From Planctomycetota bacterium (GTDB lineage Bacteria > Planctomycetota > OFTM77): a stretch of 64,000 nt of DNA. The notes beneath the pieces are model-generated. The model did not search any database, was not told the origin of the DNA, and saw only the letters and a list, made by a program, of their open reading frames with translations. Position numbers and translations under genes: made by a program. The stretch lies in NCBI GenBank assembly GCA_029260795.1, contig JAJDCO010000083.1, positions 1 through 64,000 of the forward strand. The letters run 5' to 3'. How positions within the stretch are numbered: position 1 is the stretch's first letter; each line of letters begins with the position of its first letter. This document shows positions 41,069 to 49,302 of this stretch, one piece after another.

Positions 41069-43063
41069 ATGCCCTTCGAGATCGTGAGCGAGTTCGTTCC
41101 GCAGGGGGACCAGCCTGCCGCCATCGAGTTCCTCGGCGAGGGCCTCGCGACCGGCAATCGTCATCAGACGCTGCTCGGCGTGACCGGGAGCGGAAAGACG
41201 TTCACGATGGCGCACCTGGTCCAGACCTCCCAGAGGCCGACTATCGTCATCGCACCCAACAAGATCCTCGCAGCGCAGCTCTACCAGGAGTTCCGCGACC
41301 TGTTCCCGAACAACGCGATCGAGTACTTCGTCTCGTACTACGACTACTACCAGCCCGAGGCCTACGTCCCAACGAGCGACACCTACATCGAGAAGGACGC
41401 GCGCATCAACGAGAAGATCGATCGGATGCGCAACTCGGCGACGCGCTCTCTCTTCGAGCGGCGGGACGTCTTGATCGTGGCGAGCGTCTCTTGCATTTAC
41501 GGCCTCGGCTCTCCGCAGTTCTATGGCGAGCTCAGCGTCCCGCTCGCCGTCGGCAAGCAGGTCGACCGTGACGACGTCTTGCGCGATCTCACGTTCATCC
41601 AGTACCAACGGAACAATCTCGATCTCCAGCCCGGGACCTTTCGCGCCCGCGGCGACGTGGTCGAGGTCTTTCCGATCTACGAGGAGAGCCGCCTCGTCCG
41701 CATCGAGTTCTTCGGCGACGAGATCGAAGCGATCTCGCTCGTCGACCCGCTCACGGGCGAGGTACTGGGCGACGTCCAAGAGGTCACGATTTATCCGCGC
41801 AGCCATTACGTGACGCCGAAGGAGAGCCTCGATCAAGCGTGCGAGACCATCGCCGCCGAGCTCGAAGAGCAGCTCGTGACGCTGCGACGACATGGACAGC
41901 TGCTCGAAGCACAACGGCTCGAGCAACGGACCAACTTCGATCTCGAGATGATCCGCGAGATGGGCTTTTGCTCCGGCATCGAGAACTACTCGCGCCACCT
42001 CGATGGACGACCCGCCGGCGCCGCCCCGGCCACGCTGCTGAACTACTTCCCCGAGGACTATCTCATCCTCATCGACGAGTCGCACGTCACGATGTCGCAG
42101 CTCCGGGCGATGTACAAAGGCGACCAGTCTCGCAAGCGCACCTTGGTCGACTACGGCTTTCGCCTCCCGTCGGCGCTCGACAACCGGCCGCTCTCGTTTC
42201 CCGAGTTCGAGAAGCTCGTCAATCAGATCATCTTCGTCTCGGCCACGCCGTCCAGCTATGAGCTCGAGCACAGCGTCGATCGAATCGCCGAGCAGGTCGT
42301 TCGCCCGACGGGCCTCATCGATCCCGAGATCGAGGTGCGAGCGGCGAGTGGTCAAGTCGACGATCTCTTGGGCGTGATCCGGGAGCGAGTGGCCGACGGC
42401 GACCGCGTGCTCGTCACGACGCTCACCAAGCGCATGGCCGAGGAGCTCACCGACTACTACCGGGACCTCGGCGTGCGAGTGAAGTACATGCACTCCGACA
42501 TCGACGCGATGGAGCGAAGCCAGATCGTCCGCGACCTCCGCCTCGGGACCTACGACGTGCTGGTCGGTATCAACCTTCTTCGCGAAGGCCTCGACTTGCC
42601 GGAGGTCTCCTTGGTCGCCATCCTCGATGCCGACAAGGAGGGCTTCCTCCGATCGAAGACCTCGCTGATCCAAACCTGCGGGCGAGCGGCCCGGAATCTC
42701 CGCGGAAAGGTCATCATGTATGCCGACCGCGTCACCGACTCCATGCGAGCGGCTCTCGACGAGACCGAGCGGCGACGCCTGCTCCAGACGGAGTACAACG
42801 TCACCCACGGCATCACGCCTGAAACGGTGCGCAAGACGATCCACGAGATGTTGTCGTCGATCTACGAAAAGGACTACGCCGTGCTCCCGGGGGCCGACGA
42901 GGTGGCGGCCGAGCCGCTGCCCGCTCCCGACGAGATTCCCGCCAAGATCGAGTCGCTCCGCCTCGAGATGAAAGGCGCGGCCGACGAGCTCGACTACGAG
43001 CGAGCCGCCACGCTGCGTGACGAGATCTTTCGCCTCGAGAAGCTCGAGCTGGAGGTCCGGTGA
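41069..43063 (+). CDS. uvrB: Excinuclease ABC subunit UvrB
   Basis: This 664-residue helicase-like DNA repair protein is loaded by UvrA and directs UvrC. Walker A is GVTGSGKTFTM, the beta-hairpin segment YYDYYQPEAYVP is intact, and motifs DESHVT, VSATPS and GRAARN are present. The C-terminal UVR domain (EMKGAADELDYERAATLRDEIFRLE), which contacts UvrC, is present. ATG at 41069 with gagagga eight bases upstream. uvrC lies about 8 kb further, with the kinase-sheath module between. Confidence 0.97.
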   Translation: MPFEIVSEFVPQGDQPAAIEFLGEGLATGNRHQTLLGVTGSGKTFTMAHLVQTSQRPTIVIAPNKILAAQLYQEFRDLFPNNAIEYFVSYYDYYQPEAYVPTSDTYIEKDARINEKIDRMRNSATRSLFERRDVLIVASVSCIYGLGSPQFYGELSVPLAVGKQVDRDDVLRDLTFIQYQRNNLDLQPGTFRARGDVVEVFPIYEESRLVRIEFFGDEIEAISLVDPLTGEVLGDVQEVTIYPRSHYVTPKESLDQACETIAAELEEQLVTLRRHGQLLEAQRLEQRTNFDLEMIREMGFCSGIENYSRHLDGRPAGAAPATLLNYFPEDYLILIDESHVTMSQLRAMYKGDQSRKRTLVDYGFRLPSALDNRPLSFPEFEKLVNQIIFVSATPSSYELEHSVDRIAEQVVRPTGLIDPEIEVRAASGQVDDLLGVIRERVADGDRVLVTTLTKRMAEELTDYYRDLGVRVKYMHSDIDAMERSQIVRDLRLGTYDVLVGINLLREGLDLPEVSLVAILDADKEGFLRSKTSLIQTCGRAARNLRGKVIMYADRVTDSMRAALDETERRRLLQTEYNVTHGITPETVRKTIHEMLSSIYEKDYAVLPGADEVAAEPLPAPDEIPAKIESLRLEMKGAADELDYERAATLRDEIFRLEKLELEVR

Positions 43064-43466
43064 GGCCGAGCTCGGAGGAAGTTCCCATTGCCCCGATCGG
43101 TCGAGGGCTCGATGGCGCTTTGGCATCTGAAAACGCTTCGGCCACGCGCTCGCTCGAGACGCGAGTGGCGTCCTCGATCGGGTTTCGTCGTTGCAGCCTT
43201 CAGGCGTTCCTTCGAGGAACGGGCCAACCGGAGCACCCTCACCGAGGTTGCGAACGGGACTCTCCTGACAAGCAAAGACCGGCAAGTAACTTACACGCCT
43301 TGATTCACGGTCGAGGTGCGCCGTAGAATCCGCGGGAGGAGACACGCCGCGCTCGAAGCGCCACCCCGCGTTCAAATCAGGAACTCAGGCCGTTCGGGAG
43401 CGGTGCCTCGACCGCCACGGACGCTCTTCTCGGCCAGCATCTCGACACCCTCGCCAAGGGACACTC
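43064..43466 (+). other. Spacer uvrB to kinase gene, with promoter candidate
   Basis: No gene in this 403-base gap. A promoter candidate is TTGATT (43300-43305, 4 of 6), 18-base spacer and TAGAAT (43324-43329, 5 of 6), placed about 140 bases before the kinase start. A small hairpin, CGTTCCT-tcg-AGGAACG (43205-43221), lies between uvrB and this promoter and could end the uvrB transcript, though it lacks a T run. Confidence 0.5.
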
Positions 43467-46400
43467 GTGTCTGCGAACGACGCCGATTCCAATCCCAGCT
43501 CGCCGTCGGGAGACGGAGTCCTCGTCTGCCAGCAATGCCAGACGAGCCTGGATGCCGGCCAGGCCTACTGCCCGTCGTGTGGCACACCCTCGGGAGCGAT
43601 CGGCTGGACACCCGGAGGACTGGACCTCGCCGTCGGGGATCGGGTCAACGGACGGTTCGAGCTCGTCGAGCTGCTCGGCCGTGGTGGGTTCGGCTCGGTC
43701 TTCAAGGTCGTCGACCTGAACCACCAGGTCGTGAAGGCCCTCAAGATCCCCCATGCGAACCTGGCCCAAGATCCCGAGTTTCGACAGCGCTTCGATCGCG
43801 AGATTCGAATCCTGCTTCGACTCAATCATCAGAACATCGTGCCGATTCGCGACACCGGCATCACGCCGACCGGGTTGCCGTTCTACACCATGGACTTCTG
43901 CGGCGGGCGGACGCTGCGCCACGTCATTCGCACCGACGGGCCGATTGCCGTTCCGCGGTTTCTCAAGATCGCTGGCGACATCCTCGCCGCTCTCCACTCC
44001 GCTCACGTGCAAGGTGTCCTGCATCGCGATCTCAAGCCGGTCAACATCATCTTGATCGAGGAGGGCGGGCGCGAGCGCGCCCGCGTGCTGGACTTCGGCA
44101 TCGGCAAGATCCTGGATCGCGATGATCCGGATCAGACTTTCGTCACTCAGCGATCGGGGCTGATGGGCACACCGGCCTACATGCCGCCCGAGCAGATCGA
44201 AGGCGAAACGCTCGACGCTCGCTCCGACGTCTACTCGGCCGGAGCAACCTTCTACGAGACGCTCGCCGGTCGACCGCTCTTCGTCGGACGGTCGATGATC
44301 AAGATCCTCGATCAAGCCCGCAACGACCGACCGACACCCCTGAGTGAGGTGCGCCCCGGAGAGATTCCCGAGTGGCTCGATGCGGCCGTCCTGCGTTCGC
44401 TCGAGAAGTCGGCATCGGATCGCTTCTCGACGGCGGACGACTTCCGAAGGGCTCTCGAGGAAGCTCGGCCCGACCTCCCGACTCAGCCCCTCTTCGACCC
44501 GACACAGCTTCCGCCTCAGGACGATACGGTGGTGGCGTACTTCGGCGACGAGGTCGAAGATCCGACTCTCGCGACCGTGTCTCGGACTCCGCGAACCCGA
44601 AGGTGGTGGCCGCTGGCCCTCTTGATCTTGGTCAGTGTCAGCATCGCGCTGTACTACTTCCTCATCTATCTCCCCGGCTCCACCCCGCCGCGAATCACTC
44701 CGCCCATTACTCTGGCGTTGGAATCGAACGATCTGCCGTCGGTCGTCGAGAGTCGCGACCCGATCGTGGCCTCCGTTACGGGCCCACCGGGCCAGCGCCT
44801 GGCCGGAAGTGTGACGTGGCAGCCTCGAGGCGACGCGGAGCGGGAGCTGGAGTGGCCCGACATCCTCCTCTCGGAGCGCAAGACCGCCATCACACTCGCC
44901 GGCCTGCTGGGCGACGTTCCGGAGCCGGAGGGCGTCTGCCGCTTCCGTTTGGGCGAAGGCGCGACGGTGTTGCAGGGGCAGGTCACGATCGACGTCGAGG
45001 CCCCGCGCTTGAGAGTCGACGGCCGCCTGGTCGATGGGAATGCGACGACCGAATGGCCTTCGACGACGCGGGCCTTCGAGCTCGAGATCGAAGACGCCGC
45101 TTTGACGGGCGTGTCGGTCCAGGAAGACGAGCAGTCGGTCCGAGAGCTCGAGGTCGCCGAGGGCGTCTTCCAACGCTCCCTGCAGCGAGGCGGCCCCTCC
45201 GACGACGAGGCGATCGTCGTCTCGGAGTCGGCTCGTTCCGTTACGATTTGGGCGCGCGATGCCCTCGGGCGGGAGAGCCGCTACACCTTCGTCGAGCCGG
45301 CGGCGCCACCGCGCGACCCGATCGTCGTGACGCGCTCGAGTGTTGCCAGTGAGGATCTTCCGGTCTTCATCGCCGATGCCGATCATGTGCTGGCTCGCGT
45401 TTCAGGTGACGCGGAACGCGATCTCATGGCGGTGCGTTGGCTCGGTCCCGATGAGACGACGCACGAGCAGGCGCTCGCCGTCACGGCCGGTGAAAGCCTG
45501 TCGCTCGCGACCCTCGTCGGAGAGGCCCCCGCGTCGGGCAAGTACCGGATCGAGCTGTCCCACGATCGACTGGCTGCCCAGGATCCCTTTTGGATCGTGC
45601 TCGACACCGCTGGTCCTCGCGCTTGGATCGGAGAGCGTGAGCTGACGGAAGCGAGAGCCTCGTTCACTTGTGGGCAAGAGGTTCGTCTGCGATTCACCGA
45701 CGATGACGAGATCGCCAGCGTGCAGATCGACGGAGAAGAGCGTCTGGCCACCGATGGTGAGCTGCGCTTGGCACCCCCAGGGAGTGCTCCCTTCGAGATC
45801 GAGCTTCGATTGGTCGACCGAGCCGGAAACAAAAGTCGCTTCGCGATGGAGGTCCAGCCCGACCTCGCTCCGCCGACGGCAGGTTGGACGGACGGACCGG
45901 GAACCCTCGTCCGCATCGGGGGGGCCTGGTTCTGGCAGGGCGAGATCGAGCTCTCCGATCAGAGTGGCATCGACCTGGAGAGCTTGGTGTTGGAGCCGGC
46001 CGAAGCGAGCCGGGAAGAGATCTCTGATACCGGCAAGGCACGCTACCGGATCCGCGTGCCTTGGCCGTCGGCGGGCCAGCTCTTGAATGTCTCGCTCTCG
46101 GTGGCGGACGTGCATGGGGCACGGATGGCGGATCCGTCTCGACGATCTTGGGAGGTCGTGTTCACGGACGAGCGGGCCGGATACTGTGAGTTTCGGGCTG
46201 AGCCCGGAACCTCTGGGCGACGTGGCTTCTTCGTGGAGCAGGCGTCGGGTACGACGGCATGGTGGCTTCCGAAGGGGCTCACGCGGGTGGCCGAGGAGGA
46301 GCGCCCGGTGTTCCGAAGCGCGCGGGACGCGGTCGACATGGTCTTCGTGCCCGGACTCCGAGACGGCTCGGTCGATCCGTTCTTGATCGATCGTTACGAG

Positions 46401-46877
46401 GTGAGCAATGAACGCTTCGCGGCCCAGCGCGCACAGCATCGAGCCACACCACCGGACCGGCCCGTGGTCCGTCTGTCCTGGCTCGACGCCCGGGACTTCG
46501 CGGAGAAGGTTGGCAAGCGCCTTCCTCAGAAGTCCGAGTGGGAGGTGGCTGGCTACCGGAGCTCGGACCGCGAACGCCGGCTCCGCTATCCCTGGGGAGA
46601 CGTCTTCGACGCGGGTGGCATCACGCGTCGACGGGACCTCCCGGCAGTGGACGCGAATCCGAAGGATGTTTCGAGCTGGGGTGTCATCGGGATGGCGGGG
46701 TCCGTTCGTGAGTGGCTCGAGGATGGCGAGGGCGACTTTCACCAGGTCATCGGCGGACACTATCAGCTGGGAGCCTTTGACAAGGATCCCTACCAAGGCG
46801 CACTATCTGTGCTGGAGCGCTCGGGTGGACCCGAGATCGGCTTCCGTTGCCTGGTTCGGCTCGAGCCGGCTCAGTAG
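43467..46877 (+). CDS. Ser/Thr kinase with duplicated outer domain and SUMF1/FGE-like domain
   Basis: This 1136-residue protein combines four parts. Residues 18-40 form a C4 zinc ribbon (Cys21, 24, 35, 38). Residues about 62-330 are a complete Hanks kinase: glycine loop at 71-76, Lys93, HRDLKP from 186, DFG at 209-211. A membrane helix lies at about 381-402. The outer part holds two similar beta-rich units (about 410-570 and 615-775). Residues about 955-1130 resemble a formylglycine-generating-enzyme/SUMF1 domain (DPFLIDRYEVSNERFAAQRA, VVRLSWLDARDFAEKVGKR, RLPQKSEWEVAG, WGVIGMAGSVREWLEDG, IGFRCLV). In type VI secretion, PpkA and the FGE-like TagR are separate; here they appear joined. GTG start with aagg ga upstream. 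Confidence 0.88.
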   Translation: MSANDADSNPSSPSGDGVLVCQQCQTSLDAGQAYCPSCGTPSGAIGWTPGGLDLAVGDRVNGRFELVELLGRGGFGSVFKVVDLNHQVVKALKIPHANLAQDPEFRQRFDREIRILLRLNHQNIVPIRDTGITPTGLPFYTMDFCGGRTLRHVIRTDGPIAVPRFLKIAGDILAALHSAHVQGVLHRDLKPVNIILIEEGGRERARVLDFGIGKILDRDDPDQTFVTQRSGLMGTPAYMPPEQIEGETLDARSDVYSAGATFYETLAGRPLFVGRSMIKILDQARNDRPTPLSEVRPGEIPEWLDAAVLRSLEKSASDRFSTADDFRRALEEARPDLPTQPLFDPTQLPPQDDTVVAYFGDEVEDPTLATVSRTPRTRRWWPLALLILVSVSIALYYFLIYLPGSTPPRITPPITLALESNDLPSVVESRDPIVASVTGPPGQRLAGSVTWQPRGDAERELEWPDILLSERKTAITLAGLLGDVPEPEGVCRFRLGEGATVLQGQVTIDVEAPRLRVDGRLVDGNATTEWPSTTRAFELEIEDAALTGVSVQEDEQSVRELEVAEGVFQRSLQRGGPSDDEAIVVSESARSVTIWARDALGRESRYTFVEPAAPPRDPIVVTRSSVASEDLPVFIADADHVLARVSGDAERDLMAVRWLGPDETTHEQALAVTAGESLSLATLVGEAPASGKYRIELSHDRLAAQDPFWIVLDTAGPRAWIGERELTEARASFTCGQEVRLRFTDDDEIASVQIDGEERLATDGELRLAPPGSAPFEIELRLVDRAGNKSRFAMEVQPDLAPPTAGWTDGPGTLVRIGGAWFWQGEIELSDQSGIDLESLVLEPAEASREEISDTGKARYRIRVPWPSAGQLLNVSLSVADVHGARMADPSRRSWEVVFTDERAGYCEFRAEPGTSGRRGFFVEQASGTTAWWLPKGLTRVAEEERPVFRSARDAVDMVFVPGLRDGSVDPFLIDRYEVSNERFAAQRAQHRATPPDRPVVRLSWLDARDFAEKVGKRLPQKSEWEVAGYRSSDRERRLRYPWGDVFDAGGITRRRDLPAVDANPKDVSSWGVIGMAGSVREWLEDGEGDFHQVIGGHYQLGAFDKDPYQGALSVLERSGGPEIGFRCLVRLEPAQ

Positions 46878-46932
46878 TCAGCCGCGTCGATCGCAGTCGT
46901 GACGCTCCGTGTCCCTGACCAGGAGTGCAACT

Positions 46933-47910
46933 TTGAGCTTCCCCCGTCGAGTCGGATGGCTGATCGCCTTGATCGGATTGATCGGCTGCGCGAGCACGGA
47001 CAGCTTCGACGCCGTCCGCGAGGCCCCACGGATTCCGTACCGTATCGCCGTCGAGCCGTTTGAGATCCCCGAGGGGCACACCGGCGAGTGGTCGGCGAAC
47101 GCGATGCAAGTGCGGCTCGTCGAGCGGCTGCGCGAGCTCGACTGCGCCAGCGAGGTCGTCGCCGTGATGCCCGGTGAAGACATCGGCGACGCGGATCTTC
47201 TCGTCGTACCGCGCGTGACCGAGCCGTTTCGTTACGAGTACTCGGAGGCGACGGGCGGAGCCGTGCTGTCGAGCGTCCTCTGGATCGGCACCTGGGTGGG
47301 TGGCCTCTTCATCAGCGACTCCAGCTACGAGAGTGCGCTCTCCGTCGACTTCGAAATCAAGATGCTGCGCGACAGTGCCAAGCTGGAGCCGGTTCATATT
47401 CGGCAAGCCGATCCGGTCGCCGTCGACTTTCTCGAGCGCAATGACTTCTTGTCCTGGCCGATGGTGCAGTCGTGGATCATCCCGCCATTCTTGACCTCGG
47501 ATGACGAAGAGGTGCTGGGGAGTAGCTTGCTCGGTGCCAAGCTCGACCAGGTCGGTGACGAGCTCGCCCGCGACCTCAAGTTCAAGCTCGAGGATCGCGA
47601 GCTGGCGCGCTGCGCCTCGATTCGATTCGAGCCTCCGTCCCGGAACGAGAATGGGAGCCGCGTGCTCGAGTTCTCGGTGCTCGCGGGGAGTCGGATCGAT
47701 GGAGTCGACATCCAGTTCGACAAGGGGCACTTGGACCGAGTCTACCCTCGTGGAGCGTCCGAGGTCGCTGAGGTGGAGGAGAGCGATGGGGGGCTTCGTC
47801 TGCGCGTCACCGCCGTCATTCCCGAGGACTCGACTCGCACCGTCCGCGTTCACGCCAAGTCCGAGACCAAAGTGACCACGCGAACCTACGTGCTCGGCCC
47901 CGCCCGCTGA
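46933..47910 (+). CDS. Lipoprotein of the kinase-sheath operon, unknown family
   Basis: This 325-residue lipoprotein (signal VGWLIALIGLIGC, lipobox Cys16) shows a PelC/CsgG-like start: RIAVEPFEIPEGHTGEW, then NAMQVRLVERLRELDC, and DADLLVVPRVTEPF. A hydrophobic stretch follows (AVLSSVLWIGTWVGGLFI). TTG at 46933 has a perfect aggag seven bases upstream and is preferred over the GTG at 46909. It sits 55 bases after the kinase and 34 before the sheath gene, so it is co-transcribed with both. In type VI systems this position can hold a lipoprotein such as TagQ or TssJ; homology here is not demonstrated. Confidence 0.7.
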   Translation: MSFPRRVGWLIALIGLIGCASTDSFDAVREAPRIPYRIAVEPFEIPEGHTGEWSANAMQVRLVERLRELDCASEVVAVMPGEDIGDADLLVVPRVTEPFRYEYSEATGGAVLSSVLWIGTWVGGLFISDSSYESALSVDFEIKMLRDSAKLEPVHIRQADPVAVDFLERNDFLSWPMVQSWIIPPFLTSDDEEVLGSSLLGAKLDQVGDELARDLKFKLEDRELARCASIRFEPPSRNENGSRVLEFSVLAGSRIDGVDIQFDKGHLDRVYPRGASEVAEVEESDGGLRLRVTAVIPEDSTRTVRVHAKSETKVTTRTYVLGPAR

Positions 47911-47944
47911 GCCTCTCGCTGAATCTATCCAACTGGAGGCGACG

Positions 47945-49288
47945 ATGTCGTCGAGCTTTGTCGTCGCCTTTCTTGCCGACTTCGCACCCGAGAGTGACGA
48001 GCGACCGCGATCGGTCTCCTTCGATCGCGATGACCTCGAGACCAGAATGGCTGGTTGGGCCCCGACCCGAGCCTGCTCGGAGCTCGGGGGCTCGTCGCTG
48101 AAGTTTCGAAGCCACGACGACTTCACTCCCGACAGAATCATCTCCCAGCTGCCCCGGCTGAGCGTTTGGCTCGAGGCTGCCGAGGCGGCCGGCTCGTTGG
48201 AGCAGGTGCAAGCGCTGCTTCGTGAGGCAGGAGAATCCACTTCGCTCGGAGAAGCGGAAACGTCGAGCCCACCGGATTCCCCTCGCCCCTCCGCACCACG
48301 AGCGGTCTCTGAGGCCGACGTTCTCGAAGCGATCTTGGAGGGCGGCGAGAGCACCGACGAGATTCGACTCACCCCCGAGAGCCGTGATCCCGAGCTGGGT
48401 CGTGCCATCGATGCGATCGTCGGATCCGTCGGCGAGCGGCCCCTGCCTGCCGACGCCAAGGCACGGCGTCGACACCTCCAGGATGAGCTCGCGACTCGGC
48501 TGAGACATCTTCTCCACGATGCCGGCTTCGCGAGGCTCGAGGCTGCTTGGTCCGGCCTTCGAGACGTCGCGCGGGACGTGCCGACCTCGATCGGTGTGCG
48601 GCTGGTCGCCGTCGACTGCGACCTGGAGAGCACCTCGGCACGGCTCGAGGATGCGGCCGACTCCTCGGACTTGTCGGCTCATCTGAGTGGCCTGGCCGCG
48701 CATCCCGGCTCCGATCCCGTTCGCCTGGTTCTCATCGACCGGTCCTTTGAGGACTCGCCGGAGGACTGGCTCCTCCTCGAGCATCTCGGCCGAGTCGCAA
48801 AGAAGCTCGGCGCCACCGCAATCGCGGGCGCCGGGGCGAGCCTCATCGCGGCTGCGGAACGACCCGACTGGGACGCCCGTCGTCGCCACCCGGGCCTCGA
48901 GTCCATCGCTCTCGCTTGGCCGCGCATTCTGGTGCGTGCGCCGTATGGGCCGAGCACCGAGCCGGTGGAGTGCTTCCCGTTCGAAGAGATCCAGGACGGA
49001 TCGGTGTACTCGTGGGGCAACGCCGTCTACGTCGTGGCGCGGATGCTCCTGCGCGGCCACGCCGAGCTACAAGAGAATCCTGAAGCGCATCCGGAGGCCG
49101 TCCTGACGGGACTGCCGATCCACGTGACGCCCGAGCGAGTCGTGGGTCCGATGGAAGAGCTGGTGACGGTCGATCGTCTGGCGGCTCTGGCGAAATCGGG
49201 CTTCCTGCCCATCGCGGGCTTCGTGAACGATGATCGCATCGCCCTCGGAGCGCTCCGAACTCTGGCCGGTGCACCGCTGTTCGGCTGA
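47945..49288 (+). CDS. VipA-VipB (TssB-TssC) fused sheath-like protein, C-terminally reduced
   Basis: This 447-residue protein has two halves. Residues 1-80 match VipA/TssB: FVVAFLADFAPES, SFDRDDLETRMAGWAPT and LKFRSHDDFTPDRIISQLP. After an acidic Ser/Pro linker, residues about 145-447 match VipB/TssC: LLHDAGFARLEAAWSGLRDV, RLVLIDRSFEDSPEDWLLLE, LAWPRILVRAPYGPSTEPVE and SWGNAVYVVARMLL. It stops after the SGFLPIAGFVNDDR segment, where TssC normally continues about 110 residues further. TssB plus TssC normally total about 650 residues, so this is a short, single-chain version. ATG at 47945, 14 bases from the convergent FHA gene end. Confidence 0.85.
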   Translation: MSSSFVVAFLADFAPESDERPRSVSFDRDDLETRMAGWAPTRACSELGGSSLKFRSHDDFTPDRIISQLPRLSVWLEAAEAAGSLEQVQALLREAGESTSLGEAETSSPPDSPRPSAPRAVSEADVLEAILEGGESTDEIRLTPESRDPELGRAIDAIVGSVGERPLPADAKARRRHLQDELATRLRHLLHDAGFARLEAAWSGLRDVARDVPTSIGVRLVAVDCDLESTSARLEDAADSSDLSAHLSGLAAHPGSDPVRLVLIDRSFEDSPEDWLLLEHLGRVAKKLGATAIAGAGASLIAAAERPDWDARRRHPGLESIALAWPRILVRAPYGPSTEPVECFPFEEIQDGSVYSWGNAVYVVARMLLRGHAELQENPEAHPEAVLTGLPIHVTPERVVGPMEELVTVDRLAALAKSGFLPIAGFVNDDRIALGALRTLAGAPLFG

Positions 49289-49302
49289 CGTCGTATCTTC
49301 GA

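Noticed and set aside
40913..43375. Long minus-strand open frame (about 820 codons) opposite uvrB
   Set aside because: It is antisense to a clear uvrB, has no family motif, and long antisense frames are expected in high-GC genes with strong codon bias.
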